This document shows, one piece after another, positions 36,301 through 43,556 of a DNA stretch of 64,000 bases. The notes under the pieces are model-generated. The model was not told where the DNA came from. It made no database searches and saw only the letters and a list, made by a program, of their open reading frames with translations. A program made the translations under genes and the position numbers. This DNA comes from Phycisphaeraceae bacterium. GTDB lineage: Bacteria; Planctomycetota; Phycisphaerae; Phycisphaerales; UBA1924. Where the stretch lies: assembly GCA_019636625.1 (NCBI GenBank), contig JAHBXE010000001.1, forward strand, positions 124,001 to 188,000. The letters are read 5' to 3'. How positions within the stretch are numbered: the stretch's first letter is position 1; each line of letters opens with the position of its first letter.

Positions 36301-37994
36301 TCGGCCTTCGCCATCTCATGGTCAGGATTGATCTGCAGCACCAGGCGGTATTGCGCCGCGGCACGCTCGTATTCCTGCAACGCGCGCTCAACACCGGCCA
36401 GCGCCATCCGATACTCGGTGGCGTTGGGCCGGAACTGCAACGCGTGCGTCAGGTGCTCGCGTGCCAGACCAAGCTCTGGCGGCACAAGCCGCTGCCCGAT
36501 GTCCGCCATCATCAGGTGGGCTTCCAGGATCGAGGCCGCGCCCGTGTCGCCCGGCTTCTTCAGAAACTCCGCCAGCAGCCGCCGCGCTTTCGGCAACTCG
36601 CCATCGAACACGGCCATCTTCGCGTCGAGGAACTGAACCTCCGGCGAAGACTCCAGCACGTGCTTAGCCAGTTCGTTGCGCTTCTCGCGAGCGGTCGCCG
36701 TCGCCCGGCGACGCTCCTCCTCGGACAGGTTGCTCCCCGCCATCATCGACATCGCCACGGAGGCCTGCGCGAACCGAGCTCGATTGCGCGTGCCCAGCAG
36801 CCGAAAGCCCTCGAAGGAAACCGGCTTGTCCGGCAGATCGATCACCGCCTGGAAGGCCGCCATGACGACTTCGGGTTTCGCCGGCTCTTCAGGCGGCGGC
36901 GGTGACGTCATGAGCAACTGAGCCCGCATGAGCAGCAGATCCATGTCGTCCGGCCGCGCCTTCAGCATGTGGTCCACCAGCGACTTCGACAGCGACAGCC
37001 CATTTTTCAGGTCAATCCGCGGCGCCACCGCCACGACCCGCGAAACGACGAGCGAGGAGACATCCTTCGGGTCCATCGTCATCATCTGGTTGACGACCTC
37101 GCCCACGCGCGGCGCCAGGGCGTCCATCGCCGCCGTCTTGCGGCGGATCACCTCGTCCGAGCTGAGGCCCGCCGTCGGCATCAACTCAATGTCCCCCGCG
37201 TCCATCGTCAGGATCGCGATGGGCAGCAAGGGGTGCGGGAGGCCGCCCTTTCCGTGCGCACCCGCTCGGCTCGCTTCAGCCATGACTTCACGCGACCGGG
37301 CCCGATGTTCCCGCGCCGCCGCATCGTCGCCCGACGTGACGGCCCGATCCGCCATCTGCCGGTGCCACGCCGCCAAGCCGTAGGCCGCCTCACCATCCCC
37401 CGGGTTCAGCTTCAGCGCCGCCTCGAGGTCCTGCCGGCACAGGTCGATCCGATCCTTGGTGATCGTCGGGTCCGACATCAGTTCCGTCAGGGCGATCCCG
37501 CGGTACCGCCTGATCTGCGCCGGCGCCGGGTTCTCCGGGTCGTTCTCAAAGTACCCCAGCACCTCGTCCACCCGGTTGGCCAGATACTCAAACCCGCCCC
37601 GCGAGCCCGTGAACAGGCACTCGTTGAGCACCGCTTCCAAGGCCTCGCAGTGCGCCGCGATGTCTGTCTTCTTCGCCTGCGCCAGGTTCCGCAGGATCCC
37701 CTGCAGCATCTGGTACTTCGCCTGGTACTCGTTCGACGGCGGGACCACTTTCTCCCGCGCCGCCCGCCACTTCGTCAGCCACGCGACGTTGTACGGCTCC
37801 TTGCCCACCGCCCGCTCGTACCACTTGTCCGCCGCGTCGATCTTCCCTTCCGCCATCGCCTTGTCGCCCATCGCGACATAGTGCTCCCCGCTCCGGCTCT
37901 TGACGAAGTAGTACGCCCCGCCCGCGCCGACGGCCGTCAGCGCAAGAAACCCCGAGAGCATCAGCACAAACTTCTTGTTGACTCGTGACGCCAT
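33360..37994 (-). CDS. Giant membrane-anchored TPR protein of the exosortase/EPS locus
   Basis: 1544 residues. The start at 37994 follows AGGA by about 8 nt and gives a short basic N-terminus and one membrane anchor (FVLMLSGFLALTAVGAGGAYYFV, cut here for length). The rest is continuous helical repeats of TPR type (DAADKWYERAVGKEP, EYERAAAQYRLVLQINPDHEMAKAEL, DAVLAFRRALDLVPND and many more). It resembles the large PrsT-like TPR proteins found beside PEP-CTERM/exosortase polysaccharide genes, though those are usually lipoproteins. A scaffold for polymer synthesis or export in the periplasm is inferred. It lies between epsI and the Wzz-like gene with gaps of 19 and 32 nt. Confidence 0.88.
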   Translation of the reverse strand: MASRVNKKFVLMLSGFLALTAVGAGGAYYFVKSRSGEHYVAMGDKAMAEGKIDAADKWYERAVGKEPYNVAWLTKWRAAREKVVPPSNEYQAKYQMLQGILRNLAQAKKTDIAAHCEALEAVLNECLFTGSRGGFEYLANRVDEVLGYFENDPENPAPAQIRRYRGIALTELMSDPTITKDRIDLCRQDLEAALKLNPGDGEAAYGLAAWHRQMADRAVTSGDDAAAREHRARSREVMAEASRAGAHGKGGLPHPLLPIAILTMDAGDIELMPTAGLSSDEVIRRKTAAMDALAPRVGEVVNQMMTMDPKDVSSLVVSRVVAVAPRIDLKNGLSLSKSLVDHMLKARPDDMDLLLMRAQLLMTSPPPPEEPAKPEVVMAAFQAVIDLPDKPVSFEGFRLLGTRNRARFAQASVAMSMMAGSNLSEEERRRATATAREKRNELAKHVLESSPEVQFLDAKMAVFDGELPKARRLLAEFLKKPGDTGAASILEAHLMMADIGQRLVPPELGLAREHLTHALQFRPNATEYRMALAGVERALQEYERAAAQYRLVLQINPDHEMAKAELARLRAVMEGGKLDDPVDQALVDAERLSKGTAEKLGDDAAAMKLLEEAMVRHGYDPRIVQTLARAKFQRGDREGAKQTVATAIAARSGDTSPAIARLRELSDQISATESLEGTLEFLNRLEIPELDKKLGQYRAYLEFGKKEEASKALDDAERLSPKDVRVVEARFMDALSKPDFVAASRLVEVAAKENLDQADGDTYRARLQIAQKQYRDAAATLARTVERGNAPAAVFRLLGLVQAELGRTQDAVLAFRRALDLVPNDLPTVKLFMNVLVTAGERAEALGVARRVEPVARFDPEFVNMWLQLESDAGRTEFAISRREQVLERNPKDRANAAALAGLYIEAKRWDKARALIDTLRQEKDTLGLAMLDARWHGDRGSLESAIQVMRTFVGTVEDGPAKQEAFVAFGQFLLQRGLQEQGLAALRQAAAHQDPKVMTVDQLIGDVQLNAGLFDLAEKSYRKVLDAGVPDPSFTIRKKLIEALNQMQKFAEAEAIFASLGADADRDVELMAQRASIARGMGDTARAKSILDRAIQKYPEEPMPYLRRARLAMMDPALSKDVAADLATAIRLRPGFWQALRTRAMIAMGEGRVDDALNDLREAVSRNPANEDLRLEYLDYLVRLGRESEAVDTADAALATRPNDIRMMSQFASMFARGGRWARATKYYRMLWVQLQDENSALNLCNSLFNSTPPGLSEAETVLTTPALRVDRSWRLLTARAILRKRQGRDAAARDDLLASFEQLSTDVGSFLAWSTDVSQVYPGLLERLQFLSALRPPTQLAEWMTLVRARMALEDKASVDTAIDTLRALRDSSGDVALKGEAQVAIAGARMGQSRWEDAIEEIRLGLQYRGNDWILLNNAAAILNEHLNRPQEALPFAERAYALNRGIWQVADTLAAAHWALGAKAEALSKMEEALRLVQSEVDKCRLSIKLASWKYKAGDVQGSRAMADRVREWLTDSPALRDAVKSEYEALVQEIGASVR

Positions 37995-38013
37995 CGCTTG
38001 ATCCTCGATTGCC

Positions 38014-38919
38014 TCAGGGCTTCCCACCCTTGGCCGTTCGCTTCGGGTTATCCGGCGGCCACTCGCCGCGCTCCACCTTCATCCAGTCCGGCACGCACGT
38101 CATGATCTCCCCCAGCAAATCGTTCATGAGGCTCCCCGCCACCTCCGCCAGCTCCTCCGGACTCGAAACCGACGCACTCCCGAACTGCACCTTCGCGTAG
38201 TACGCGTAGTCCTGCCGCAGGTCGAACGACAACAGCCGGACCTCCTCCGCGTTCGAAACCCACCCCCCGTTGCCCAGGAAGAAGTACCCCGCGTAGTACG
38301 CGCCCCGCTTGTGCGCATCGTACTGCGTGATCCGCAGCTTCAACGGCCGCTCGGGCGTCAGGTCGATCGGGAGCGTCACCCGCCGCCCCCCGCCCGCCGT
38401 CGAATACTCGTTTGAAAGCCGGGTCGTGAACACCCGCCCGGCAAGGTCCGACGGCACATCTCCCGCCGGAACCCAGTCCGAGGTGTCCAGCGCCAGCGGC
38501 AGCGTCCAAGGCCCGCCCACCAGCGACACCCCAGCGCCCGTAAAGCACCGCTCCGCGACGTGCGGCACCGTGTCGATCGATCCCGTGTAGTACGCCGCGT
38601 GCAGCTCCACAGACCTCGCCGGCCGTCCCGCCGGCGGGTTCTTCTCCACGTACACCCGCGTCAGGTAGTTCGACGTCCCCAGAACCTCCAACTCCTCGGG
38701 CGGCACCAGCAGGTCCATCCCCTGCCGAACCCACCGCGCCGTCTCCGTCGGAATCCCCCGCAGCACCCGCTCCGCGTCACCGACCGGCTCCGCATAAATG
38801 GGCTTCTTCTGCAAGTAGATATTGAACCGCTCGATCCCCGTCTTGATGCCAACCCCCGCCGCCCCGAGGGTCAGCACGGCCGTCAGAAACGCCGGGTTCA
38901 GGAGCGTCCGCATGTTCAT
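38014..38919 (-). CDS. EpsI-family exosortase-associated protein
   Basis: 301 residues. A single N-terminal hydrophobic helix (AFLTAVLTLGAAGVGI) anchors a periplasmic domain containing the EpsI/DUF3485-type pattern: an early WVRQGMDLL, a paired Tyr-rich AAYYTGSID, FTGAGVSLV, and a later YAGYFFLGNGGWVS. The ATG at 38919 overlaps the exosortase stop (ATGA) and fits family length, whereas the longer frame would run antisense-like into the exosortase gene. EpsI partners exosortase in exopolysaccharide export or sorting; its biochemical role is not established. Confidence 0.85.
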   Translation of the reverse strand: MNMRTLLNPAFLTAVLTLGAAGVGIKTGIERFNIYLQKKPIYAEPVGDAERVLRGIPTETARWVRQGMDLLVPPEELEVLGTSNYLTRVYVEKNPPAGRPARSVELHAAYYTGSIDTVPHVAERCFTGAGVSLVGGPWTLPLALDTSDWVPAGDVPSDLAGRVFTTRLSNEYSTAGGGRRVTLPIDLTPERPLKLRITQYDAHKRGAYYAGYFFLGNGGWVSNAEEVRLLSFDLRQDYAYYAKVQFGSASVSSPEELAEVAGSLMNDLLGEIMTCVPDWMKVERGEWPPDNPKRTAKGGKP

Positions 38920-39854
38920 GCCGCGCCCTCCGGCTTGATGATCTTGTTGAGCGCCCAGATCACCGCCATGAACAGCATCAGCCCCGGCACCAGAAGAAAC
39001 GTCCCGATCGCCGTGTGCGCCTCCCCCGACGCCAGGTTCGAATCCCACAGCGACAGCAAACCCAGCACCGAAACCCGGACCGTGTTGATGATCAGCGCCA
39101 CCGGCGCCGCCAGCAGCATCAACGCCACCCGCTGCCACCACAGCTTCGTTCCCAGCAGCGCCGTCGCACCCGCCAGCGCGAAGAACGCCACCACCATCCG
39201 CATCCCCGAACACGCCGCGGCGATGTTCAACGGGTGCGCCACGCCCGCGCTGTCGATGATCTCCAGCAGGTTGCCCTTCACATCCACGCTGAACCCCGCC
39301 ACCGCACCCACCAGCGACAGCACGAAGTACCCGCCCTGCGACGCCGCCAGTTGCAGCGGAAACGTCAGTTCAATCATGATCCGCTCGGACACCGTCACCG
39401 AGAACACCAGGAACGCGATCGGCAGGAACAGGTACCGCGCCATCGCCGGCCCCAGCATCAGTAAGGAAAGCCCCATCACCGTCAGGATGATCGAGAACCC
39501 CTGGAACATGTGGTTCTTCACGCCCACCACGCCCCAGAAGTAGCACATGATCCCGAGCAGGAACGGCGCCAACCCGGGCCAGAACACCCGCGCCGGGATC
39601 GCCGCGATCTCCGCCCGGTGCTTCCACACCATGTACCCGCTGATGAGCGGGATGAAGTACGCGTGCCCCCAGTCCTCCATCTGCGTCGAACTGATCAGGT
39701 TCTGAATCTTGAACCAGCGGAAGAACAGCCCCACAAACGCCCCCAGCAGCACCCCCGCCATCACCGCCCCTTCAGGCGTGAACAGCCCCAGCACCCTCGA
39801 CGGCGACGGTGGACTGGCCGTGGCGGCACGGGTTGGATTCACCGCGGTGGACAT
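38916..39854 (-). CDS. Exosortase (transmembrane cysteine transpeptidase)
   Basis: 312 residues and about eight membrane helices. The three family active-site residues are visible: Cys215 in AAACSGMRM, Arg260 in INTVRVSVLG and His280 in GEAHTAIG. Exosortases cleave C-terminal sorting signals such as PEP-CTERM. No protein in this window ends in a clear PEP-CTERM tripartite tail, so substrates are elsewhere or have a different signal. The ATG at 39854 begins MSTAVNPTR; an earlier start at 39902 is in frame but adds a Gly/Pro segment. It is coupled with epsI, an arrangement typical of an XrtX-EpsI pair. Confidence 0.93.
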   Translation of the reverse strand: MSTAVNPTRAATASPPSPSRVLGLFTPEGAVMAGVLLGAFVGLFFRWFKIQNLISSTQMEDWGHAYFIPLISGYMVWKHRAEIAAIPARVFWPGLAPFLLGIMCYFWGVVGVKNHMFQGFSIILTVMGLSLLMLGPAMARYLFLPIAFLVFSVTVSERIMIELTFPLQLAASQGGYFVLSLVGAVAGFSVDVKGNLLEIIDSAGVAHPLNIAAACSGMRMVVAFFALAGATALLGTKLWWQRVALMLLAAPVALIINTVRVSVLGLLSLWDSNLASGEAHTAIGTFLLVPGLMLFMAVIWALNKIIKPEGAA

Positions 39855-40040
39855 CTCTTCAGGACTTCCAGGACCAAGGGAAATCGCCAGACCCGGCGCC
39901 ATACAGGGCCGGCCGTACTACGACCATCGGGCATGGCTGTTCGCAACCCCCTCCATGAGGCGTGCCCGCGGCCGCGATCATACGGCTTGAGCGGGTTGTA
40001 CCGGAGATTCCGCCCCCCGGCGTTCCGTGCTTATTGGCCC

Positions 40041-41552
40041 TTATTGGCCGAACCGGTTCGCCGGCGGCGCCCCGAAGATGTCGTTTCCGAAGTTCCGATC
40101 CGCCAGGAACCCGAACCCGTACGTCATCCGGAACCCGTTCCTCGCCACCGCCAACGGCAGGGCCCAGAACGATGAACCGACGTTGACGATGTCGTTCCCG
40201 CGAAGGAACAGGTCCGGTTGCGTCCCTTCCTCAATCGCCCGGAGGTTCAGCCGGATCGTCGCCTGCCGGTCCGGGCCGATCATCCGCGTCAGGTCGACCT
40301 TCTCCGGCGCGGAGATCGAGGTCACCCCGCCGGCGGAAGGGATAATCCGCCGGAGCGTCAGCTTCTCCGTCAACCCATACGCCCCCGGCCGGCCAACCTG
40401 CCCCGCCAGGTAAATCGTCCCCGGCGGTGTCGGTGGAATCCGGATCACATCCCCGGCCCGGATCACGATGTTCACGCTCGCATCCCCACGCACCAGCCGC
40501 TGCATCGGCACCCGGATGATCCGCTGCGTCATCAGCGTCTCCCCGGCCTCCGGTCGACCAAGCGGCGTCAGCGTCTCAGGTCCCGCCGCCTTCGGACGAC
40601 GCACCTTCACCCACTTCCCATCAATGTTCACCCACGCCATCTCGCCCGCATCCATCGCCGCGGCGTCCGGCTGCGGCGGCTGCTTCGGCTTCTCCCCCGG
40701 CGCCGGCGGAAGCTCAATCAACTCCGGCTGCGCCAGCGGCCGCATCATCCCCGGAGATCCACCGGGCTTGGGGGTCTCCGCCGGCTTGGTCTCTTCCGGA
40801 CGCGTCAGCCGGTTGATAGTCTCGATCAGCCGCTCCCCCGACGGCGGCTGCGCGTTCGGATCGCCCGTCGGCGCAGGCTGCGCCGGCCCGGGCTTGGCCG
40901 AGGCCGCATCCGACAGCGTCACCTGCCGGATGATGTAGATGAAGTCCGCCTGCTCGCTGAAGTTCCCCGACGACGCCAACGCCTCGAGCAACCGGAAGTT
41001 CGCCGTCGGAATCCGGAAGTTCCCCGGCGTCTGCACGCCACCCATCACGCTGTACCGTTCCGACCGCCGCCCCGCAACGAGGACCGATGCCATCGGCCGC
41101 GCGATCAGCGCCTTCATCGCTTCCTTGATCGCCTCCTCCGCACCCGCCGAGGTCATTCCCGCGATATAGACCTGCCCGAGCTGAGGCAGCTCGATCATGC
41201 CCCGTGGGTCCACCTCGCGCTGGTACTCAACCGTCCGTCCTTCATCCGGAAGGTCAAACACGTTGACGACCAGCACATCCCCCGACCCGATCCGGTGCTC
41301 GTACACCTCCGGCACCAGGTCCGCCTCGGTCGGGTCCGTGTAGTCCAGCAGCTCTTCCCCCTGCCCTTCAATCGAAACCAGCCGCGACAGGATCGGCACC
41401 GTCGTCGGCGTTCGTTCCCACCGCCCGAGCACAGACGGGTCGTATAGGTAGCTGTCCGTCTCCGCGCACCCGCCAAGACCAAACGCCAACCCGGCTATCG
41501 CCGTCATCGCCAACCGCGACCGACTTCCAAACATTCCTCGAACGGGGTTCAT
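40041..41552 (-). CDS. Wza-type polysaccharide export lipoprotein with SLBB domains
   Basis: 503 residues. The N-terminus ends in the lipobox LGGCAE. The polysaccharide-export domain follows (YEHRIGSGDVLVVNVFDLPDEG ... VDPRGMIELPQLGQVYIAGMTS, quoted in part), then a first SLBB-like beta-grasp (SVMGGVQTPGNFRIP). Next comes a ~140-residue Pro/Glu/Lys-rich insert, and a second SLBB (IYLAGQVGRPGAYGLTE). The C-terminus resembles an outer-membrane helix. It forms the outer export channel of the exopolysaccharide. The ATG at 41552 sits behind AAGGAGC by 12 nt. It is the first gene of the leftward locus. The long low-complexity insert is unusual and could be periplasmic linker. Confidence 0.92.
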   Translation of the reverse strand: MNPVRGMFGSRSRLAMTAIAGLAFGLGGCAETDSYLYDPSVLGRWERTPTTVPILSRLVSIEGQGEELLDYTDPTEADLVPEVYEHRIGSGDVLVVNVFDLPDEGRTVEYQREVDPRGMIELPQLGQVYIAGMTSAGAEEAIKEAMKALIARPMASVLVAGRRSERYSVMGGVQTPGNFRIPTANFRLLEALASSGNFSEQADFIYIIRQVTLSDAASAKPGPAQPAPTGDPNAQPPSGERLIETINRLTRPEETKPAETPKPGGSPGMMRPLAQPELIELPPAPGEKPKQPPQPDAAAMDAGEMAWVNIDGKWVKVRRPKAAGPETLTPLGRPEAGETLMTQRIIRVPMQRLVRGDASVNIVIRAGDVIRIPPTPPGTIYLAGQVGRPGAYGLTEKLTLRRIIPSAGGVTSISAPEKVDLTRMIGPDRQATIRLNLRAIEEGTQPDLFLRGNDIVNVGSSFWALPLAVARNGFRMTYGFGFLADRNFGNDIFGAPPANRFGQ

Positions 41553-41681
41553 CGTCACGGCTTCGCTCCTTGCCGACTCGGCACCTGTCTCAAGCTGAGT
41601 TCCAAGACCATCCGCCCTTCCCGGGCGCTTTCTGCTGCTTTCCATCGGCTTTCCGGGCCCTCAACGTCCCAATACCGGCAC

Positions 41682-41687
41682 AATCTA
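41682..41687 (-). promoter_or_regulatory. Possible -10 TAGATT of the exopolysaccharide locus
   Basis: TAGATT on the minus strand is 129 nt before the export-protein ATG and would give a ~120-nt leader. A second candidate, TATTGG, lies at 41674-41669. Neither has a clear -35. Confidence 0.25.
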
Positions 41688-41780
41688 CTCGCGGCGGGCA
41701 TTGAAGGTCCGCCCCTCCCAAAGGGCAAACGACAACCCGCACCTCCGCATCAACCCCGCCAGTACCGCCCTCCCTCCGTC

Positions 41781-41786
41781 TACAGT
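41781..41786 (+). promoter_or_regulatory. -10-like box TACAGT for lipA (leaderless)
   Basis: TACAGT ends 5 nt before the lipA ATG at 41792, with no Shine-Dalgarno in between. Confidence 0.45.
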
Positions 41787-41791
41787 TCGAC

Positions 41792-43012
41792 ATGAGTCCG
41801 GGCCAATCCGCCAATTCTCCGCTTTCCTCCCCGCCCCCTTCCCCATCCAAGCCCCAGCGCCACCCCCGCCCCCTCGGCGGCGACCCTCTCCGAAACATCA
41901 ACCGGCCCCTCCTTTCCCTCTCCATACTCAACAACTCCCCCGACCAGCCCCACCAACTCTCCATCAAGAAAAAGCCCCCGTGGCTTCGCGCCAAGATGCC
42001 CGGCGGCCCCGAGTACTCCCGCCTCAAGTCCATCGTCGATGAGCACCGCCTCCACACCGTCTGCCAGGAAGCCTCCTGCCCCAATCTCGGGGAATGCTGG
42101 GCCCGCGGCGTCGCCACCATCATGATCCTCGGCGACACCTGCACCCGCGCCTGCGGCTTCTGCAACGTCAAGACCGGCCGGCCCGCCACCTTGGACAAGG
42201 ATGAACCCCGGCGCGTCGCCGAGGGACTCCGCCTCATGTGGGAGGGCACCAACGGCGGCCTCAAGCACATCGTCATCACCAGCGTCAACCGCGATGAACT
42301 CCCCGACGGCGGTGCCGGCATCTGGGCCGAGACCATCATCCGTTCCAAGGAAGCGTGCCCCGGCATGTCCATCGAAGTCCTCATCCCCGACTTCGAGGGC
42401 AACTGGGCCGCGCTCCAGATGGTCATCGACGCCAAGCCCCACATCATCAACCACAACCTCGAAACCATCCGCCGCATGTACCCCGCCGTCCGCCCGAGCG
42501 CCAAGTTCGACCGCTCCCTCGAACTCCTCCGCCGCGTCAAGGACCAAGGCTTCGTCGCCAAGACCGGCATCATGGTCGGCATCGGCGAACGCGACGAGGA
42601 AGTCCTCGCCCTGATGGATGAAGTCCAGGCCGCAACGCGGACGAGCGAGACAGCGAAACAGCGAAACAGCGAAACAGCAAGAGACCAAGGCAGGGAGGAT
42701 CTCAACTCCGACCCTGTCTCGCTGTCTCGCTCTCTCGCTGTCTCGCTTCCCTCCACCGACATCCTCACCATCGGCCAATACCTCCAGCCCACGCGCAACC
42801 ACCTCCCCATCGACCGCTGGGTCAAGCCCGAGCAGTTCACGATGTTCCGCGATGAAGGCCTCCGCCGCGGCTTCAAGGTGGTCGAATCCGGCCCCCTCGT
42901 CCGCTCCAGCTACCACGCCGACCACCAGGCCGACTCCCTCACCGACATCACAGACGAACGCGACCGCCACAACCGCGAGCAGATGAACCAGCTCCTCCAA
43001 CGCACACAATAG
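41792..43012 (+). CDS. lipA: Lipoyl synthase with an in-frame ~40-residue insertion
   Basis: 406 residues; the radical-SAM enzyme that inserts two sulfurs into octanoyl-lipoyl domains. Auxiliary-cluster cysteines are in [14 protein letters not shown] and the radical-SAM CxxxCxxC in [10 protein letters not shown]. Family motifs [16 protein letters not shown] and [16 protein letters not shown] are intact. The first ~50 residues are Pro/Ser-rich and longer than usual. Between LMDEVQ and [10 protein letters not shown], where homologues have only a short loop, about 40 residues rich in Ser/Glu/Arg ([15 protein letters not shown] ... [11 protein letters not shown]) are encoded by the palindromic element at 42644-42747. 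Because the frame continues into the conserved end, the enzyme may still work. Confidence 0.93.
   Translation: MSPGQSANSPLSSPPPSPSKPQRHPRPLGGDPLRNINRPLLSLSILNNSPDQPHQLSIKKKPPWLRAKMPGGPEYSRLKSIVDEHRLHTVCQEASCPNLGECWARGVATIMILGDTCTRACGFCNVKTGRPATLDKDEPRRVAEGLRLMWEGTNGGLKHIVITSVNRDELPDGGAGIWAETIIRSKEACPGMSIEVLIPDFEGNWAALQMVIDAKPHIINHNLETIRRMYPAVRPSAKFDRSLELLRRVKDQGFVAKTGIMVGIGERDEEVLALMDEVQAATRTSETAKQRNSETARDQGREDLNSDPVSLSRSLAVSLPSTDILTIGQYLQPTRNHLPIDRWVKPEQFTMFRDEGLRRGFKVVESGPLVRSSYHADHQADSLTDITDERDRHNREQMNQLLQRTQ
42644..42747 (+). repeat. Palindromic repeat element inserted in the lipA reading frame
   Basis: The left arm (42644-42677) is built from 8-nt units AGCGARAC. The right arm (42714-42747) is its reverse complement at 30 of 34 positions, with a 36-nt loop. 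The element keeps the lipA frame open and also reads openly on the other strand. It resembles in concept the coding palindromic elements of Rickettsia, although the sequence is unrelated as far as I can see. Confidence 0.8.
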
Positions 43013-43050
43013 TTGATTTCCCCCAGCCCAAGAAAACGGCCCCCACGCGG

Positions 43051-43165
43051 CCCAAAGGGCGACTCTCACGCAACCCCAAGGGCGTCTCTCATGCAGCCCA
43101 AAGGGCGACTCTCATGCAACCCCAAGGGCGGCTCTCATACAACCCAAGAGGTGGCTCTCATGCAG
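43051..43165 (+). repeat. Five tandem copies of a 23-bp repeat
   Basis: Unit consensus is about cccaaagggc-gactctcatgcaa, starting at 43051, 43074, 43097, 43120 and 43143, with a degenerate sixth at 43166. Units differ by a few substitutions and are directly adjacent, with no spacers. Each unit contains the small dyad CCC(A)AAGGG. Confidence 0.9.
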
Positions 43166-43188
43166 CCCAAAGGGCTGCCCGAAAGTAG

Positions 43189-43218
43189 CCGGGGGTCGCC
43201 GCGCAGCGGCACCCCCGG
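43189..43218. terminator. Strong hairpin downstream of lipA
   Basis: CCGGGGGT and ACCCCCGG enclose GCCGC-GCA-GCGGC, giving a 13-bp stem with a single-base bulge and a 3-nt loop. No U-tract follows. It may be a structural terminator of lipA or a repeat-type hairpin. Confidence 0.5.
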
Positions 43219-43238
43219 AACGCCCCCGCCCCCGGCGC

Positions 43239-43257
43239 CGCACCCCGAAGGGGTGCG
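43239..43257. repeat. Hairpin CGCACCCC-GAA-GGGGTGCG
   Basis: A perfect 8-bp stem with a GAA loop, 20 nt after the larger hairpin. Confidence 0.5.
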
Positions 43258-43419
43258 AGAACCAGAAGAACCCAACCCCGCGTCGCCCCCCACACCCCAC
43301 CCGCTTACGCCACCCCCAACCCTCCTCCCGCGCAACCGCACACAAACGTATGCCATTGAACGGGCACGTTGCCGCCGGTGCCTCGACGCCCCCCAGTACA
43401 CACCCATGGTGAACCTCGA

Positions 43420-43436
43420 CACCCGTGAAACGGGTG
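43420..43436. repeat. Hairpin CACCCG-TGAAA-CGGGTG
   Basis: A perfect 6-bp stem with a 5-nt loop, the third hairpin of this intergenic region. Confidence 0.4.
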
Positions 43437-43522
43437 CACAAACCATCCCCTTTCACCCCGTCCCAGGGTTTCCCGGAAGCCGGAGTGACAACGTCATGTC
43501 ACTCCCGGTCCATTTCTGCGCC

Positions 43523-43550
43523 TTGCTCAATCGCGACGCGGCGGTACCGT
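43523..43550 (+). promoter_or_regulatory. Promoter TTGCTC-16-TACCGT (leaderless)
   Basis: The -35-like TTGCTC (43523-43528) and -10-like TACCGT (43545-43550) are 16 nt apart. The -10 ends 6 nt before the ATG at 43557. Confidence 0.45.
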
Positions 43551-43556
43551 CTCATC

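Larger units (their letters stand above)
43013..43556. other. 544-nt repeat-rich intergenic region after lipA
   Basis: No protein-coding gene is convincing here. The region holds a 23-bp tandem array (43051-43165), three hairpins (43189-43218, 43239-43257, 43420-43436), C-rich stretches near 43270-43330, and at its right end a promoter for the small gene at 43557. Confidence 0.7.

Noticed and set aside
43051..43165. CRISPR array
   Set aside because: The 23-bp units are directly adjacent with no spacers, and no cas gene is present.
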